Assembly: GCA_963822095.1 (NCBI GenBank)
Contig: CAWGGS010000039.1
Coordinates: 62,001 to 126,000, forward strand
Length of the DNA stretch: 64,000 nucleotides
DNA from: CAWGGS01 sp963822095
GTDB taxonomy: Bacteria; Desulfobacterota; Desulfobulbia; Desulfobulbales; Desulfocapsaceae
Direction of reading: 5' to 3'
In this document: positions 18,655 through 26,653 of the stretch, piece by piece
Layout of the letters: each line of letters starts with the position of its first letter
Position numbering within the stretch: position 1 is the first letter of the stretch
Notes under the pieces: model-generated
Database searches by the model: none
The model's input: only the letters and a program-made list of their open reading frames with translations
Told to the model about the DNA's origin: nothing
Position numbers and translations under genes: made by a program

Positions 18655-19968
18655 ATGAAGATGGGTTTGTCGTCAATGGATATTGCTCAAAATATCAATG
18701 AGATACAACGTATAAATCCGGTTTCCGAATCCTCCTATAAACGATCTGTCAGAGTTGCCGGGGCTGTTGTCCTGATTGTTCTTTTTTTCCTTGTTTCTCC
18801 ACCTTCTCACGCCCAGCAGGACCCACCAGCCCCCGAATGTTGCAGCCGAATTTTCGCTGCAGGTCTTGAATTGGGATGGGCACATGCCGTGGCGCTGTAT
18901 TCAGACAGAGCCGATAATGAGATTATTGATCACCTCAATCTGGCCTGTAGGCATATTCAAGGGGCACACAGTGCTTGTTCCCGCGTTAATCCTGCCTGGT
19001 CCGGATATAAATTTATGATTGGCGAGGTATGGGGTTTATCCGGCCGTTTACAAAAAGATCCCAGCCGAAAAACACGTAAAGATATATCGGCTCGTATCAT
19101 CAATATGAGCAAAGTATATGCTGACTCACTCAGGAACCAAATAATTGGCGGCAAAAAGGTTCACAGGGACTCTTGCGGGGCAAATTATTTTTTATTGGGA
19201 TTTCGTCTGGCGTATGCCCATTATGCTTTTCAGGTTGCTGCTGAACCGGGTCTACCCCAAAAATATGTCAAACGTATTCGAAATAACGGGCTGAAAAGAA
19301 TCAATTGGGCTAACCGGATATTAGAGAGCCTGGCACGGGTAAGGCCTGTGACCGGGGGTTGTGTCGAACTGTGGCGAGAAGGTTTCATGAAAACAACCCT
19401 TAAAAGAATGGGTAACGACAAAAGTCTGAGTAACCATCAATTGGCAAGTATGACTCAGAGCTTATGGGAAAATACCCTTACCGCCCTAAACAGTGGCGTT
19501 CCGAGTCTGAGAATCAACTCGTGCACAAGGGTAACCAGGAGCGGCGTCCGTTCATCTGCTGGTACTGTTTTACCGCATGGTCCGTCACTGAGAGGAAGTG
19601 GTGGTCCGATTCGTGACTACACAAACACTTCAACTCATTTTTCCTGTAAGGAAAAACAGAATCAGGAAGGGAAATGCTGCTGTTATACCGGCTCACATAC
19701 CTACAGATTTCCAAAGGGCCACGTAAAAAAGGTCATTGCCCGCTTTGACACTGGCAAAAAGCTTAATTGTCGCAGCACGGTGAAGTTTGAAGTGCATAGT
19801 GGAGGAAAATGGGTGCCGGTCGGAATATTTCATGCGGTTTCGTCTCGGGGAGGTAACACAAATGCTCCCACCGATGTTTCTGTTTCAGTGGGTCGAATCA
19901 TAGCTGGATTCCGTTTGGGTGATGGCTGCCGTTGTTGTATTGACAGTTCGGAAATATGGCTGCGATAA
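18655..19968 (+). CDS. Exported cysteine-rich protein of unknown function
   Basis: A 437-residue protein that I do not recognise. A basic 30-residue N-region leads to a hydrophobic segment (about 33-50) and a likely signal-peptidase site at SHAQQD. The mature part has 15 cysteines, including CC, CCC and CRCC clusters. Two helical segments look like an internal repeat: CSRIFAAGLELGWAHA near 64 and CGANYFLLGFRLAYAH near 180. The last 100 residues (SHTYRFPKGHVKKVIARFD, then a GRIIAGFRLGDGC strand) look like a beta-sandwich, possibly discoidin-like. The ATG at 18655 has GAGGGGAGG upstream; the frame extends 17 codons further up. It stands alone in AT-rich DNA. Disulfide-stabilised envelope or extracellular placement is inferred. 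Confidence 0.7.
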   Translation: MKMGLSSMDIAQNINEIQRINPVSESSYKRSVRVAGAVVLIVLFFLVSPPSHAQQDPPAPECCSRIFAAGLELGWAHAVALYSDRADNEIIDHLNLACRHIQGAHSACSRVNPAWSGYKFMIGEVWGLSGRLQKDPSRKTRKDISARIINMSKVYADSLRNQIIGGKKVHRDSCGANYFLLGFRLAYAHYAFQVAAEPGLPQKYVKRIRNNGLKRINWANRILESLARVRPVTGGCVELWREGFMKTTLKRMGNDKSLSNHQLASMTQSLWENTLTALNSGVPSLRINSCTRVTRSGVRSSAGTVLPHGPSLRGSGGPIRDYTNTSTHFSCKEKQNQEGKCCCYTGSHTYRFPKGHVKKVIARFDTGKKLNCRSTVKFEVHSGGKWVPVGIFHAVSSRGGNTNAPTDVSVSVGRIIAGFRLGDGCRCCIDSSEIWLR

Positions 19969-20061
19969 ATCAAAAAAAAGACCTATATCAACTTTCCGAT
20001 TTGTGATAATATGCTGAAAATAATACTTTATTTAAAGTTTTATCCCCGTTTATATTCCGGA

Positions 20062-20118
20062 AAATCCAGAATCCGGGAGTCTGGCTCCTAACTCCTGAAT
20101 TCTTGCACCGAGTATTAA
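20062..20118 (-). repeat. Dispersed gene-end repeat, copy 2
   Basis: On the minus strand this reads TACTCGGTGCAAGAATTCAG followed by a GGAG-rich run, matching 11720-11763. It begins about 65 bases after the stop of the glycosidase-like gene, again in the same orientation as the gene it follows. Its distal part is self-complementary (ATCCAGAATCCGGGAGTCTGG). Confidence 0.7.
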
Positions 20119-20183
20119 ATAACGATTCGTTCGATAGTTGCGAGGCAATTACAATCAAATATGCTAACCTGGAAAGTTGTGAC

Positions 20184-21563
20184 CTATTTATTGGTACCAT
20201 TATAGCCCCAAATATCCCGATCCAGCAAAGGGTCGAATCGTCTGAGAGCAAAGCCTAAATAGAGGTGGGCGGCAGCGGAGGCATAGGCACCGGGGGTACG
20301 CGTCCACTCATCCCACATGGGCTCACCCACTGCGGTTCTTCCATCCGGGTAGACCGCGCTGGGCACGGTTTCTTCCCCATTTCTTTTTCTGATATACTTC
20401 TGGAGTTGCTGGATAAGATCGGTATATTTTTTGTAATATTCAATGGCCTTGTCCAGAGCCCCTTCATCCTGGTAATCCACAGATACAAGAAGATAGCGTA
20501 GAGCGAACTGGGCGGACCATTCTATTGAGATCACGGCTTTCTTCCGGGAAACCGACGAATAGCTCATCCCTTTAAGAGTTCCATCCTGCACGACACCGGC
20601 CAAGGCAACGGTTGCATCAAGCATCCGCTCCACCTCGGCGAGGCGTTCCAACCGGTCTTTACCAAAACGTGGGTCATCAAGAATCCGACCAAGAGGTGCC
20701 CAAGATATCGTGTCGGTTGCAAAATTCTGCGAATCGTTGGTTGTCCATGTGCCACCTTTAAACACCTGCCCTTGTAAGAATACGTGCCTTTTCCAGTCGT
20801 ATAAGGTCGAGACCAGCCAGTCATAGATCCTGTCGCCGGCCTCTTTATAGCGACGGTCATGGGTGGTCAGGTAGGTCTCATCGAGAAAATTCAGGGCACT
20901 TTCGTTGTTCTCGGTGGACCTAACCTTCCACCAGAGATTGTTCTTCGGGTGCTCGGGGCCGACCCGGACACCTCCGTCCTCATCCTGAAGCCCCAGGATG
21001 AACTCCGCCCTTTCCCTGGCAATCTGCAAACCCAGGGGATCCCTAGTCTGCCTGTAATAATGGAGAGCCCCTTTTCCCAGCCAGGCATTTTCACCTGTTT
21101 TGACGGACCACTCCCAGGTATGCCACCAGACCGGTTTATCGAAACCTTCGATCCGTATCCAGCTGAAGATACCTTCCGGGGCTATACGGTCGCCTTTCAC
21201 GGTCTGAGGGGTATCACGACTGGCACGGGAAGAACTGTTTTGGGCAAATGTATGGATGATCTGCCTGGAAAAGGTGCTCTCGGCCAGCAGGCGAAGGCCG
21301 ACATCGTATATCTGGGTGCCGTAAAGCCCGACGGGACTTTCGTCGCCGTAAAAACTCAAGGACAGACCGGTTTTGGGATTGGTTCGTTTTTCGAAGAAGT
21401 CGGCAAGGTTCTGAGATGTCTTGATGTTTGCCAAAATTATATCCTGAGGCAGATCAAGCGGTCCCTCCGTCACCGCCCCGTCAATAACGCCACTCCAAAA
21501 GAATACCCCAAGGAACAGTGCCAGGATGGGAAGCAGGAAAATTTGCCTTGGTTTTTTGATCAT
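20184..21563 (-). CDS. Exported six-hairpin glycosidase-like protein
   Basis: A 459-residue protein with an N-terminal signal peptide or anchor (about 7-28). The rest is helical with repeated aromatic and Gly-Asp motifs such as DEDGGVRVGP, WWKVRSTENN and FLDETYLTTHD, typical of alpha/alpha-toroid (six-hairpin) glycosidase-like folds. The substrate is unknown. Its ATG overlaps the mtgA stop codon (ATGA), so the two are translationally coupled, which suggests a periplasmic role in cell-wall or polysaccharide handling. A purely structural role is possible since catalytic residues cannot be assigned with confidence. Confidence 0.68.
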   Translation of the reverse strand: MIKKPRQIFLLPILALFLGVFFWSGVIDGAVTEGPLDLPQDIILANIKTSQNLADFFEKRTNPKTGLSLSFYGDESPVGLYGTQIYDVGLRLLAESTFSRQIIHTFAQNSSSRASRDTPQTVKGDRIAPEGIFSWIRIEGFDKPVWWHTWEWSVKTGENAWLGKGALHYYRQTRDPLGLQIARERAEFILGLQDEDGGVRVGPEHPKNNLWWKVRSTENNESALNFLDETYLTTHDRRYKEAGDRIYDWLVSTLYDWKRHVFLQGQVFKGGTWTTNDSQNFATDTISWAPLGRILDDPRFGKDRLERLAEVERMLDATVALAGVVQDGTLKGMSYSSVSRKKAVISIEWSAQFALRYLLVSVDYQDEGALDKAIEYYKKYTDLIQQLQKYIRKRNGEETVPSAVYPDGRTAVGEPMWDEWTRTPGAYASAAAHLYLGFALRRFDPLLDRDIWGYNGTNK

Positions 21564-22273
21564 TTTTTCATGAGCCTCGCCAGATAGCTCGTCCCGCCCA
21601 GATGTTCGGCCTGTAATTTTATCCAGCGCCGTCTGGCAATCACATAACGGGATGGCCTTGTCACCTTATATTCGATGGGATTCGGTAATACCGCCGCCAA
21701 AAGCGCCGCATCTTCCCGGGTCAGCCTGGAGGGACTCTTTTTCAGCAAGATTTCAGATGCGGTCCGGGCCCCGAAAACTCCGTCTCCAAACTGGGCAATA
21801 TTCAAATAGACTTCCAGTATACGCCTCTTCGACCAGAAAATCTCTAAAAGAACGGTAAAGTAAGCCTCAATCCCTTTTCGTATATAGCTTCTTCCCGACC
21901 AGAGAAAGAGGTTTTTCGCCACCTGCTGGGTAATGGTGCTTGCCCCCCGCAGACGATGTCCTCGTTCATGGCTTTCGATGGCCTTCACGATCGATCCCGT
22001 ATCAAATCCCCAGTGGGAAGGGAATTTCTGGTCTTCGGCGGCCACCACGGCTATGGGAAGATAAGGAGAGATTGACTTAAGATCAATCCATCGATATCTT
22101 ATGGGTTTTTTCTTGTCCCCGCCCAAAAGTCTGGTAATTCGTGTTTCAATCATAACGGCGCTGGTCGGGGGATTAATCCAACGCAGACCGAGAACAAGGA
22201 CAATGGAAAGAACAAATATCGCAAATAAACAGCGGATGAGGATCTTGAAAAATTTTTTTGTCATTCGCCGCAA
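21560..22273 (-). CDS. mtgA: Monofunctional peptidoglycan glycosyltransferase
   Basis: A 237-residue GT51 enzyme that polymerises lipid II glycan strands at the outer face of the inner membrane. A single TM helix (about 12-30) anchors it. GT51 motifs are present: AAEDQKFPSHWGFD with the catalytic glutamate, RGASTITQQVAKNLFLW, and RILEVYLNIAQFGDGVFGA. No transpeptidase domain follows, matching the MtgA length. TTG at 22273 is used because AGGAAG lies seven bases upstream; ATG at 22264 is an alternative. It is coupled by a 4-base overlap to the glycosidase-like gene and diverges from the bifunctional PBP at 22486. Confidence 0.93.
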   Translation of the reverse strand: MRRMTKKFFKILIRCLFAIFVLSIVLVLGLRWINPPTSAVMIETRITRLLGGDKKKPIRYRWIDLKSISPYLPIAVVAAEDQKFPSHWGFDTGSIVKAIESHERGHRLRGASTITQQVAKNLFLWSGRSYIRKGIEAYFTVLLEIFWSKRRILEVYLNIAQFGDGVFGARTASEILLKKSPSRLTREDAALLAAVLPNPIEYKVTRPSRYVIARRRWIKLQAEHLGGTSYLARLMKK

Positions 22274-22485
22274 AACTGGTCTTCCTCAAATAGCCATTGA
22301 ATTACTGTAGATGAGCAAGGACATCAGCCGGTATGTCCCCATATTGCAAACGTTCAACGGCAGGCGCCTGATCCGGCGAGCGGACATAATGGAAAAATGA
22401 CCTGCCTTACACCATTTTAATGAAGATTTTACAGGAAGAGGATAGAGTAGAAAAGATTTTCCTTCATTAAGAGCCTCAAAGAACC

Positions 22486-24807
22486 ATGAAAAAAAGAAAA
22501 ACAACGAGAAAAAAGAGAAAAACAAGAAAAAAGAACAATCAGAAACGCCGGATACCGTTTTTCAACCTCGGCATGGTCGCCTTGGCACTCATCCTTGCAG
22601 GTCTGATCCTTGCTTCGTACATAACCTACCTCGACACAGAAATCCGCAATAGATTCAACGGCAAAAGATGGTCGCTGCCAGCCGTAGTCTATGCCCGGCC
22701 GCTTGAGCTCTTCCCAGGTCTTACCTTCACTCCCGGAATGCTCGAACGCGAGCTTCAGCTTGCAGGTTATAGGAAAGAGAACAGGGTTACAGCCTCCGGA
22801 GGCTACAGCCGGCACGGGGCAACCTTTGATATCTTCACCCGTGATTTCCACTATTCATCGGGATTGGAAAAATCAAAACACTTCATCGTCTCATTTTCAG
22901 GAGACACAATCCGCGAACTGAACGCCACCGCCGGCAGCCATGCCCCGATCAGCCTGGTACGTATCGATCCGGCCCGGATCGGAAGTTTCCATCCCCAGGA
23001 CAACGAGGACCGGATAGTCCTGACCCGCACAGACCTTCCCAGCCTGCTGGTCAAAACCCTTATCTCTGTTGAAGACAGGAGATTCTACTCCCACATCGGA
23101 ATCTCTCCCATAGGAATCCTAAGAGCTCTGTACGCCGATGTGAAAGCCGGCAGCACCGTCCAGGGAGGCAGCACCCTGACCCAGCAACTGGTAAAAAATC
23201 TTTTTCTGACCCGGGCCAGAACCCTGAGACGAAAAATAAACGAAGCTGTCATGGCTATTCTTCTGGAACGCCATTACAGTAAAAACGAAATCCTGACCGC
23301 CTATGCCAACGAAATCTTCCTCGGCCAGGACGGCAATCGGGCAATCCACGGCTTCGGGCTGGCCAGTCAGTTTTATTTCCGCCGCAACATTAAGGATCTC
23401 ACACCCGATCAGATCGCAATTCTGGTCGGGATGGTCAAAGGCCCCAGCTACTACGATCCTCGGAGGCATCCAAAAAACTGCCTGAGAAGAAGAAAAGTAG
23501 TCTTGGATGTAATGCTGGCCGATGGACTGATCAACAAATCCACCTATACCCAGGCCGTCTCCACCCCTCTGATCCAATCGGGAGCGGTACAGAGCGGATT
23601 CAACCGTTTTCCGGCATTTCTCGACCTGGTGCGCCGCAGGTTACAGCAGCACTATAAGGAGGAGGATTTAACCTCAAACGGGCTGAAGATCCTGACTACT
23701 CTTGATCCTCAGGTTCAATGGCAGGTGGAAAAACAGCTCGATGACGGGATTGCCACCCTGGAAAGGATCCACCACCGAAGCCACATTGAAGGGGCAGTTG
23801 TGGTCACGAACAGGGAAAACGCTGACATCCTCGCCCTCGCCGGCGGCAGGGAAGCCCTTAATTCCGGATTCAACCGTGCTCTCGACGCCAAGCGATCGAT
23901 GGGATCCCTCATCAAACCGGCAATTTACCTGGCAGCCCTGACCCATGGTTACACGCTTACGAGCCCATTGGAGGATACCGCTGTTTCCGTACCGGTCAAA
24001 AGCGGCCATCCTTGGCGGCCGCAGAATTTCGACCGGCGGGAACACGGCTCCGTACCGCTGTACCTGGCCCTTGCCCATTCCTACAACCTGGCAACCGTCC
24101 ATCTCGGTCTGGCAATCGGGCTGAAGACAGCCATCCAAGCGGCCAGGGACCTTGGCCTGCCGGGAACGTTCAAGGCCTATCCCTCTTTTCTGCTCGGCGC
24201 CGCCTCTCCTTCACCCCTGGATGTCGCTCAGATGTACCAGACACTTGCCACCGGAGGATTTTATGTGCCGGAACGGGCCATCGACTCCGTACTGTCTGCT
24301 GACAATAAGGTGATAAAGCGATATGGACTTTCGGTTCAACAACGTTTTCCTCCGGAAGCGGTCTATTTGCTCAACTGTGCTTTGCAGCATGTTGTCCGCG
24401 AGGGCACCGCCAGAGCTCTCTCCTCTTACCTTCCCGCGCCATACCAAGTAGCTGGTAAAACGGGAACCTCGGATGATCTGCGTGACAGTTGGTTTGCCGG
24501 TTTTACCGGTGACAAACTCGCTGTCGTCTGGCTCGGCCGGGATGACAACAAGCCGACCCGAATGACCGGAGCCACCGGAGCCATGGTTATCTGGGGGAGG
24601 ATCATGCGGGAGCTGCATCCGCAAAGCCTTGATCTCATCCCTCCTCCGGGGATCGAATGGGCCTATCAGGACGGCGAACGACTGCCGTATTTTACAGGTG
24701 ATTTGTCCACTAAACAGTCCTCCGAATCTCAGCACTCAGATAGTCCTGAAATACAAAAGTCGTTTCATGATCTCTTTCAAAGTGTCCGTAACCTGTTTCA
24801 TAGATAA
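22486..24807 (+). CDS. mrcB: Bifunctional penicillin-binding protein (PBP1B-like)
   Basis: A 773-residue class A PBP that both polymerises and cross-links peptidoglycan. A very basic cytoplasmic tail (KKRKTTRKKRKTRKKN) precedes one TM helix (about 25-48). A UB2H-like region (about 60-150), typical of PBP1B, comes next. The GT51 domain holds catalytic Glu196 in VEDRRFYSHIG and QGGSTLTQQLVKNLFLTR. The transpeptidase has Ser474 in SLIKP, a SYN triad and Lys658 in KTGTS. A short acidic/serine-rich tail closes it. The symbol is given by architecture; mrcA is less likely. Its stop overlaps the start of the lipoprotein gene (TAATG), so an operon is likely. Confidence 0.92.
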   Translation: MKKRKTTRKKRKTRKKNNQKRRIPFFNLGMVALALILAGLILASYITYLDTEIRNRFNGKRWSLPAVVYARPLELFPGLTFTPGMLERELQLAGYRKENRVTASGGYSRHGATFDIFTRDFHYSSGLEKSKHFIVSFSGDTIRELNATAGSHAPISLVRIDPARIGSFHPQDNEDRIVLTRTDLPSLLVKTLISVEDRRFYSHIGISPIGILRALYADVKAGSTVQGGSTLTQQLVKNLFLTRARTLRRKINEAVMAILLERHYSKNEILTAYANEIFLGQDGNRAIHGFGLASQFYFRRNIKDLTPDQIAILVGMVKGPSYYDPRRHPKNCLRRRKVVLDVMLADGLINKSTYTQAVSTPLIQSGAVQSGFNRFPAFLDLVRRRLQQHYKEEDLTSNGLKILTTLDPQVQWQVEKQLDDGIATLERIHHRSHIEGAVVVTNRENADILALAGGREALNSGFNRALDAKRSMGSLIKPAIYLAALTHGYTLTSPLEDTAVSVPVKSGHPWRPQNFDRREHGSVPLYLALAHSYNLATVHLGLAIGLKTAIQAARDLGLPGTFKAYPSFLLGAASPSPLDVAQMYQTLATGGFYVPERAIDSVLSADNKVIKRYGLSVQQRFPPEAVYLLNCALQHVVREGTARALSSYLPAPYQVAGKTGTSDDLRDSWFAGFTGDKLAVVWLGRDDNKPTRMTGATGAMVIWGRIMRELHPQSLDLIPPPGIEWAYQDGERLPYFTGDLSTKQSSESQHSDSPEIQKSFHDLFQSVRNLFHR

Positions 24808-25349
24808 TGATGATATCTGCCATGCAAACTACTCTCAAAAAAATTACACAACTAACTGTTATCGTCTTTTTTTCTTCTCTTATTCTCAGTGGTTGCGCGC
24901 CTCGCCGCGTCTATTATCCTTATCCACAGACACCGACTCGCTATGAACGTAATCGGGTTCCCACGCAGGAACAGCGAAAAGAAGAAGGTATCGAGAGACG
25001 AAAAACCGGTCCCTCGATCAGACGGGAACAGGAGGAACAACTGCTCCCGACCCAACCGACCGGCAGAGGCCCCGCATACACCCTCTACCGGGATGCCGGG
25101 CGGGCCATGGGAAAAGGAAAATACGATCGTGCGGAAATGCTGCTCAACCGGGCACTTCGGATCGAGCCCCGAAATGGCTGGTACTGGCATGCGATGGGCC
25201 GGGCCAAATTTGCCGGGGGTGCCTATGAGCAGGCCATCCAGTTCTGCCTGAAATCAAACAACCTGGCTGGAAATGACCAGGAGCTCAAACGTTCCAACCA
25301 GGCCCTTTTACAGAGGGCCTATGGAAAAATCCGTTCCCATAAACGATAA
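24807..25349 (+). CDS. TPR-containing lipoprotein
   Basis: A 180-residue protein with an N-terminal signal and lipobox LILSGC (cysteine near residue 30), so it is probably an outer-membrane lipoprotein. A low-complexity Tyr/Pro/Arg/Gln-rich linker leads to TPR-like helices (YDRAEMLLNRALRIEPRNGW, then AYEQAIQFCLKSNNLA). Its start overlaps the PBP1B stop codon, which suggests it is an activator or partner of that synthase, analogous in placement to the lipoprotein activators of class A PBPs; it does not resemble LpoB in sequence. Two further in-frame ATGs within six codons are alternatives. Confidence 0.78.
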   Translation: MMISAMQTTLKKITQLTVIVFFSSLILSGCAPRRVYYPYPQTPTRYERNRVPTQEQRKEEGIERRKTGPSIRREQEEQLLPTQPTGRGPAYTLYRDAGRAMGKGKYDRAEMLLNRALRIEPRNGWYWHAMGRAKFAGGAYEQAIQFCLKSNNLAGNDQELKRSNQALLQRAYGKIRSHKR

Positions 25350-25412
25350 TTTTGTGATTAGCGATAGGAAACAACAATTCAAGATAGCTGTGAAACCGAA
25401 AAGAGGTTGACT

Positions 25413-26114
25413 ATGTTTAACGCCGAAAAAATGCTTGGAAAGATGTTGACCGGAGCGCTCGGCTCCGGCTCCCGTTCCCGTGGGATTGGCTCCTCCCTGG
25501 TCTCGGAACTTACTTCAGGTGTTGGTTTGATGACCGTAATCGGCCTGGGAGTCGGAGCCTATGAAATCATGAAAGGCCAGGATAAAACACCCTCCGGCAG
25601 CCCTCAGATGCCGCCCCCCCTTTCCCCGACCGGGGCTTCAATACCTCCGCCTCCACCATCTTCGGCGAGTCCTCCCCAAACTGCTCCATCTCCACCTCAA
25701 ATTCCGACACCGCCACCCCAACAAAACGTCATTGCCGGCACAGGCGAGACCCCTTGCAACCAACTCAGCGGGCCGAAACTTGCCATGCAGATGATCCAGG
25801 CAATGGTCGCAGCCGCCGCGGCAGATGGCCGGATTGATACCGAAGAAGAGGCAAGGATTCTTGAAAAACTCCAGGAGCAAGGACTTAGTCGGGAGGAAAA
25901 GCAGGTTCTTCTGCAAGAATTGCACAATCCAACGCCCATTGACGAATTCACCGCCGGTATCGAGGACCCGGCCACCGCCCAAACCATGTACTCGGTAGCC
26001 GTCATGGCCATCACCATCGACACCGATGCGGAAAGACAATGGCTGGACAGGTTAGCCAAGACCCTGGGAATAACTCCTGCCATGCAGCGTTTTCTGGAAG
26101 AGATGCCGGAATAA
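25413..26114 (+). CDS. DUF533/TerB-like protein (YebE family)
   Basis: A 233-residue protein. An N-terminal region with one hydrophobic segment (GVGLMTVIGLGVGAYEIM, about 40-58) is followed by a proline-rich linker (about 65-115) and a helical TerB-like/DUF533 domain (LAMQMIQAMVAAAAADGRID, and DTDAERQWLDRLAKTLGI near the end). The acidic helix pair resembles the metal-binding TerB fold. The function of this family is unknown. AGAGG precedes the ATG at 25413. It lies 63 bases after the lipoprotein gene and could belong to the same transcript. Confidence 0.8.
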   Translation: MFNAEKMLGKMLTGALGSGSRSRGIGSSLVSELTSGVGLMTVIGLGVGAYEIMKGQDKTPSGSPQMPPPLSPTGASIPPPPPSSASPPQTAPSPPQIPTPPPQQNVIAGTGETPCNQLSGPKLAMQMIQAMVAAAAADGRIDTEEEARILEKLQEQGLSREEKQVLLQELHNPTPIDEFTAGIEDPATAQTMYSVAVMAITIDTDAERQWLDRLAKTLGITPAMQRFLEEMPE

Positions 26115-26164
26115 TAGCTGCAGTATCTGGTTGTAGAAATTTCAACATGATGGATCATTATTTT

Positions 26165-26198
26165 TGGTTCTTCTGGATTAAGACTACTTATCTATAAC
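26165..26198 (+). promoter_or_regulatory. Candidate promoter for structured element
   Basis: TTGGTT and TATCTA are spaced 18 bases apart (TATAAC overlaps the latter). The predicted transcript start falls at about 26200, exactly where the hairpin-rich GC stretch begins. Confidence 0.35.
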
Positions 26199-26395
26199 GC
26201 GGGGAGGCGGAGGACATCTCTGAAGGACGCCTCGCGGAGGCCCGAAGGGTTTCCACACAAGGCCCGGAGGGGTGCGGATAGGACGTCCGCACCTGACAGC
26301 AGGCCAGGGACGGCCTCCGTCAGCCGTGGTGTACCGGCGATGAGGCCGCAGAGTAGCGTCCGGAAGCGATGCCCTCTGCCGGAGAGGTCCTTTTC
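26199..26395 (+). ncRNA. Putative structured RNA with GGA-loop hairpins
   Basis: A GC-rich, gene-free stretch. Visible stems are GCCTC/GAGGC (26229-26241); GGTGCGGA/TCCGCACC with loop TAGGACG (26271-26293); CTGAC..GGCC/GGCC..GTCAG with loop AGGGAC (26293-26323); and GCAGAG/CTCTGC enclosing GCGTC/GATGC with loop CGGAAGC (26348-26379). The sequence GGA occurs about ten times on the plus strand, three times in hairpin loops. This resembles CsrA/RsmA-sequestering RNAs, but it could also be a mobile structured repeat. The minus-strand open frame through it is judged an artefact of composition. Strand is chosen from the GGA loops and the promoter candidate. Confidence 0.4.
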
Positions 26396-26490
26396 AGCTT
26401 TACAAAAGTACGCTCTTCGTTTCACGGGATACCATTAACCCATCCCTGGGGACAACGCTTAACAACGCTTACGCCGTCCAGCCTGCAGAG

Positions 26491-26554
26491 ACCCGAGAAA
26501 CAAACAGCTCACCCCCTTCCATCCCGATAGGCTGAATTTCAGGGGAATTCAGAT
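26491..26554 (-). repeat. Dispersed repeat, copy 3
   Basis: On the minus strand this starts ATCTGAATTCCCC and ends GTGAGCTGTTTGTTTCTCGGGT; the last 22 bases are identical to 12901-12922. The middle has diverged from copies 1 and 2 and is a few bases longer. It lies between the structured element and the end of the methyltransferase gene. Confidence 0.7.
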
Positions 26555-26653
26555 ATTTTTTTTCCGGGGAATGTTTCAAGTTCCTCACGGATGCAACGCC
26601 CAACCGTCTCTACCGGTTTTATCTCTACAAGAGGCCACCAGCAGGCATGGTCA

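Noticed and set aside
22577..22597. Sigma-54-like motif TGGCAC followed by TTGCA
   Set aside because: The spacing is one base too long and it lies inside the PBP1B coding sequence.
26192..26425. 77-codon minus-strand open frame in the structured element
   Set aside because: No ribosome site; the sequence is explained by the GC-rich hairpins of the other strand.
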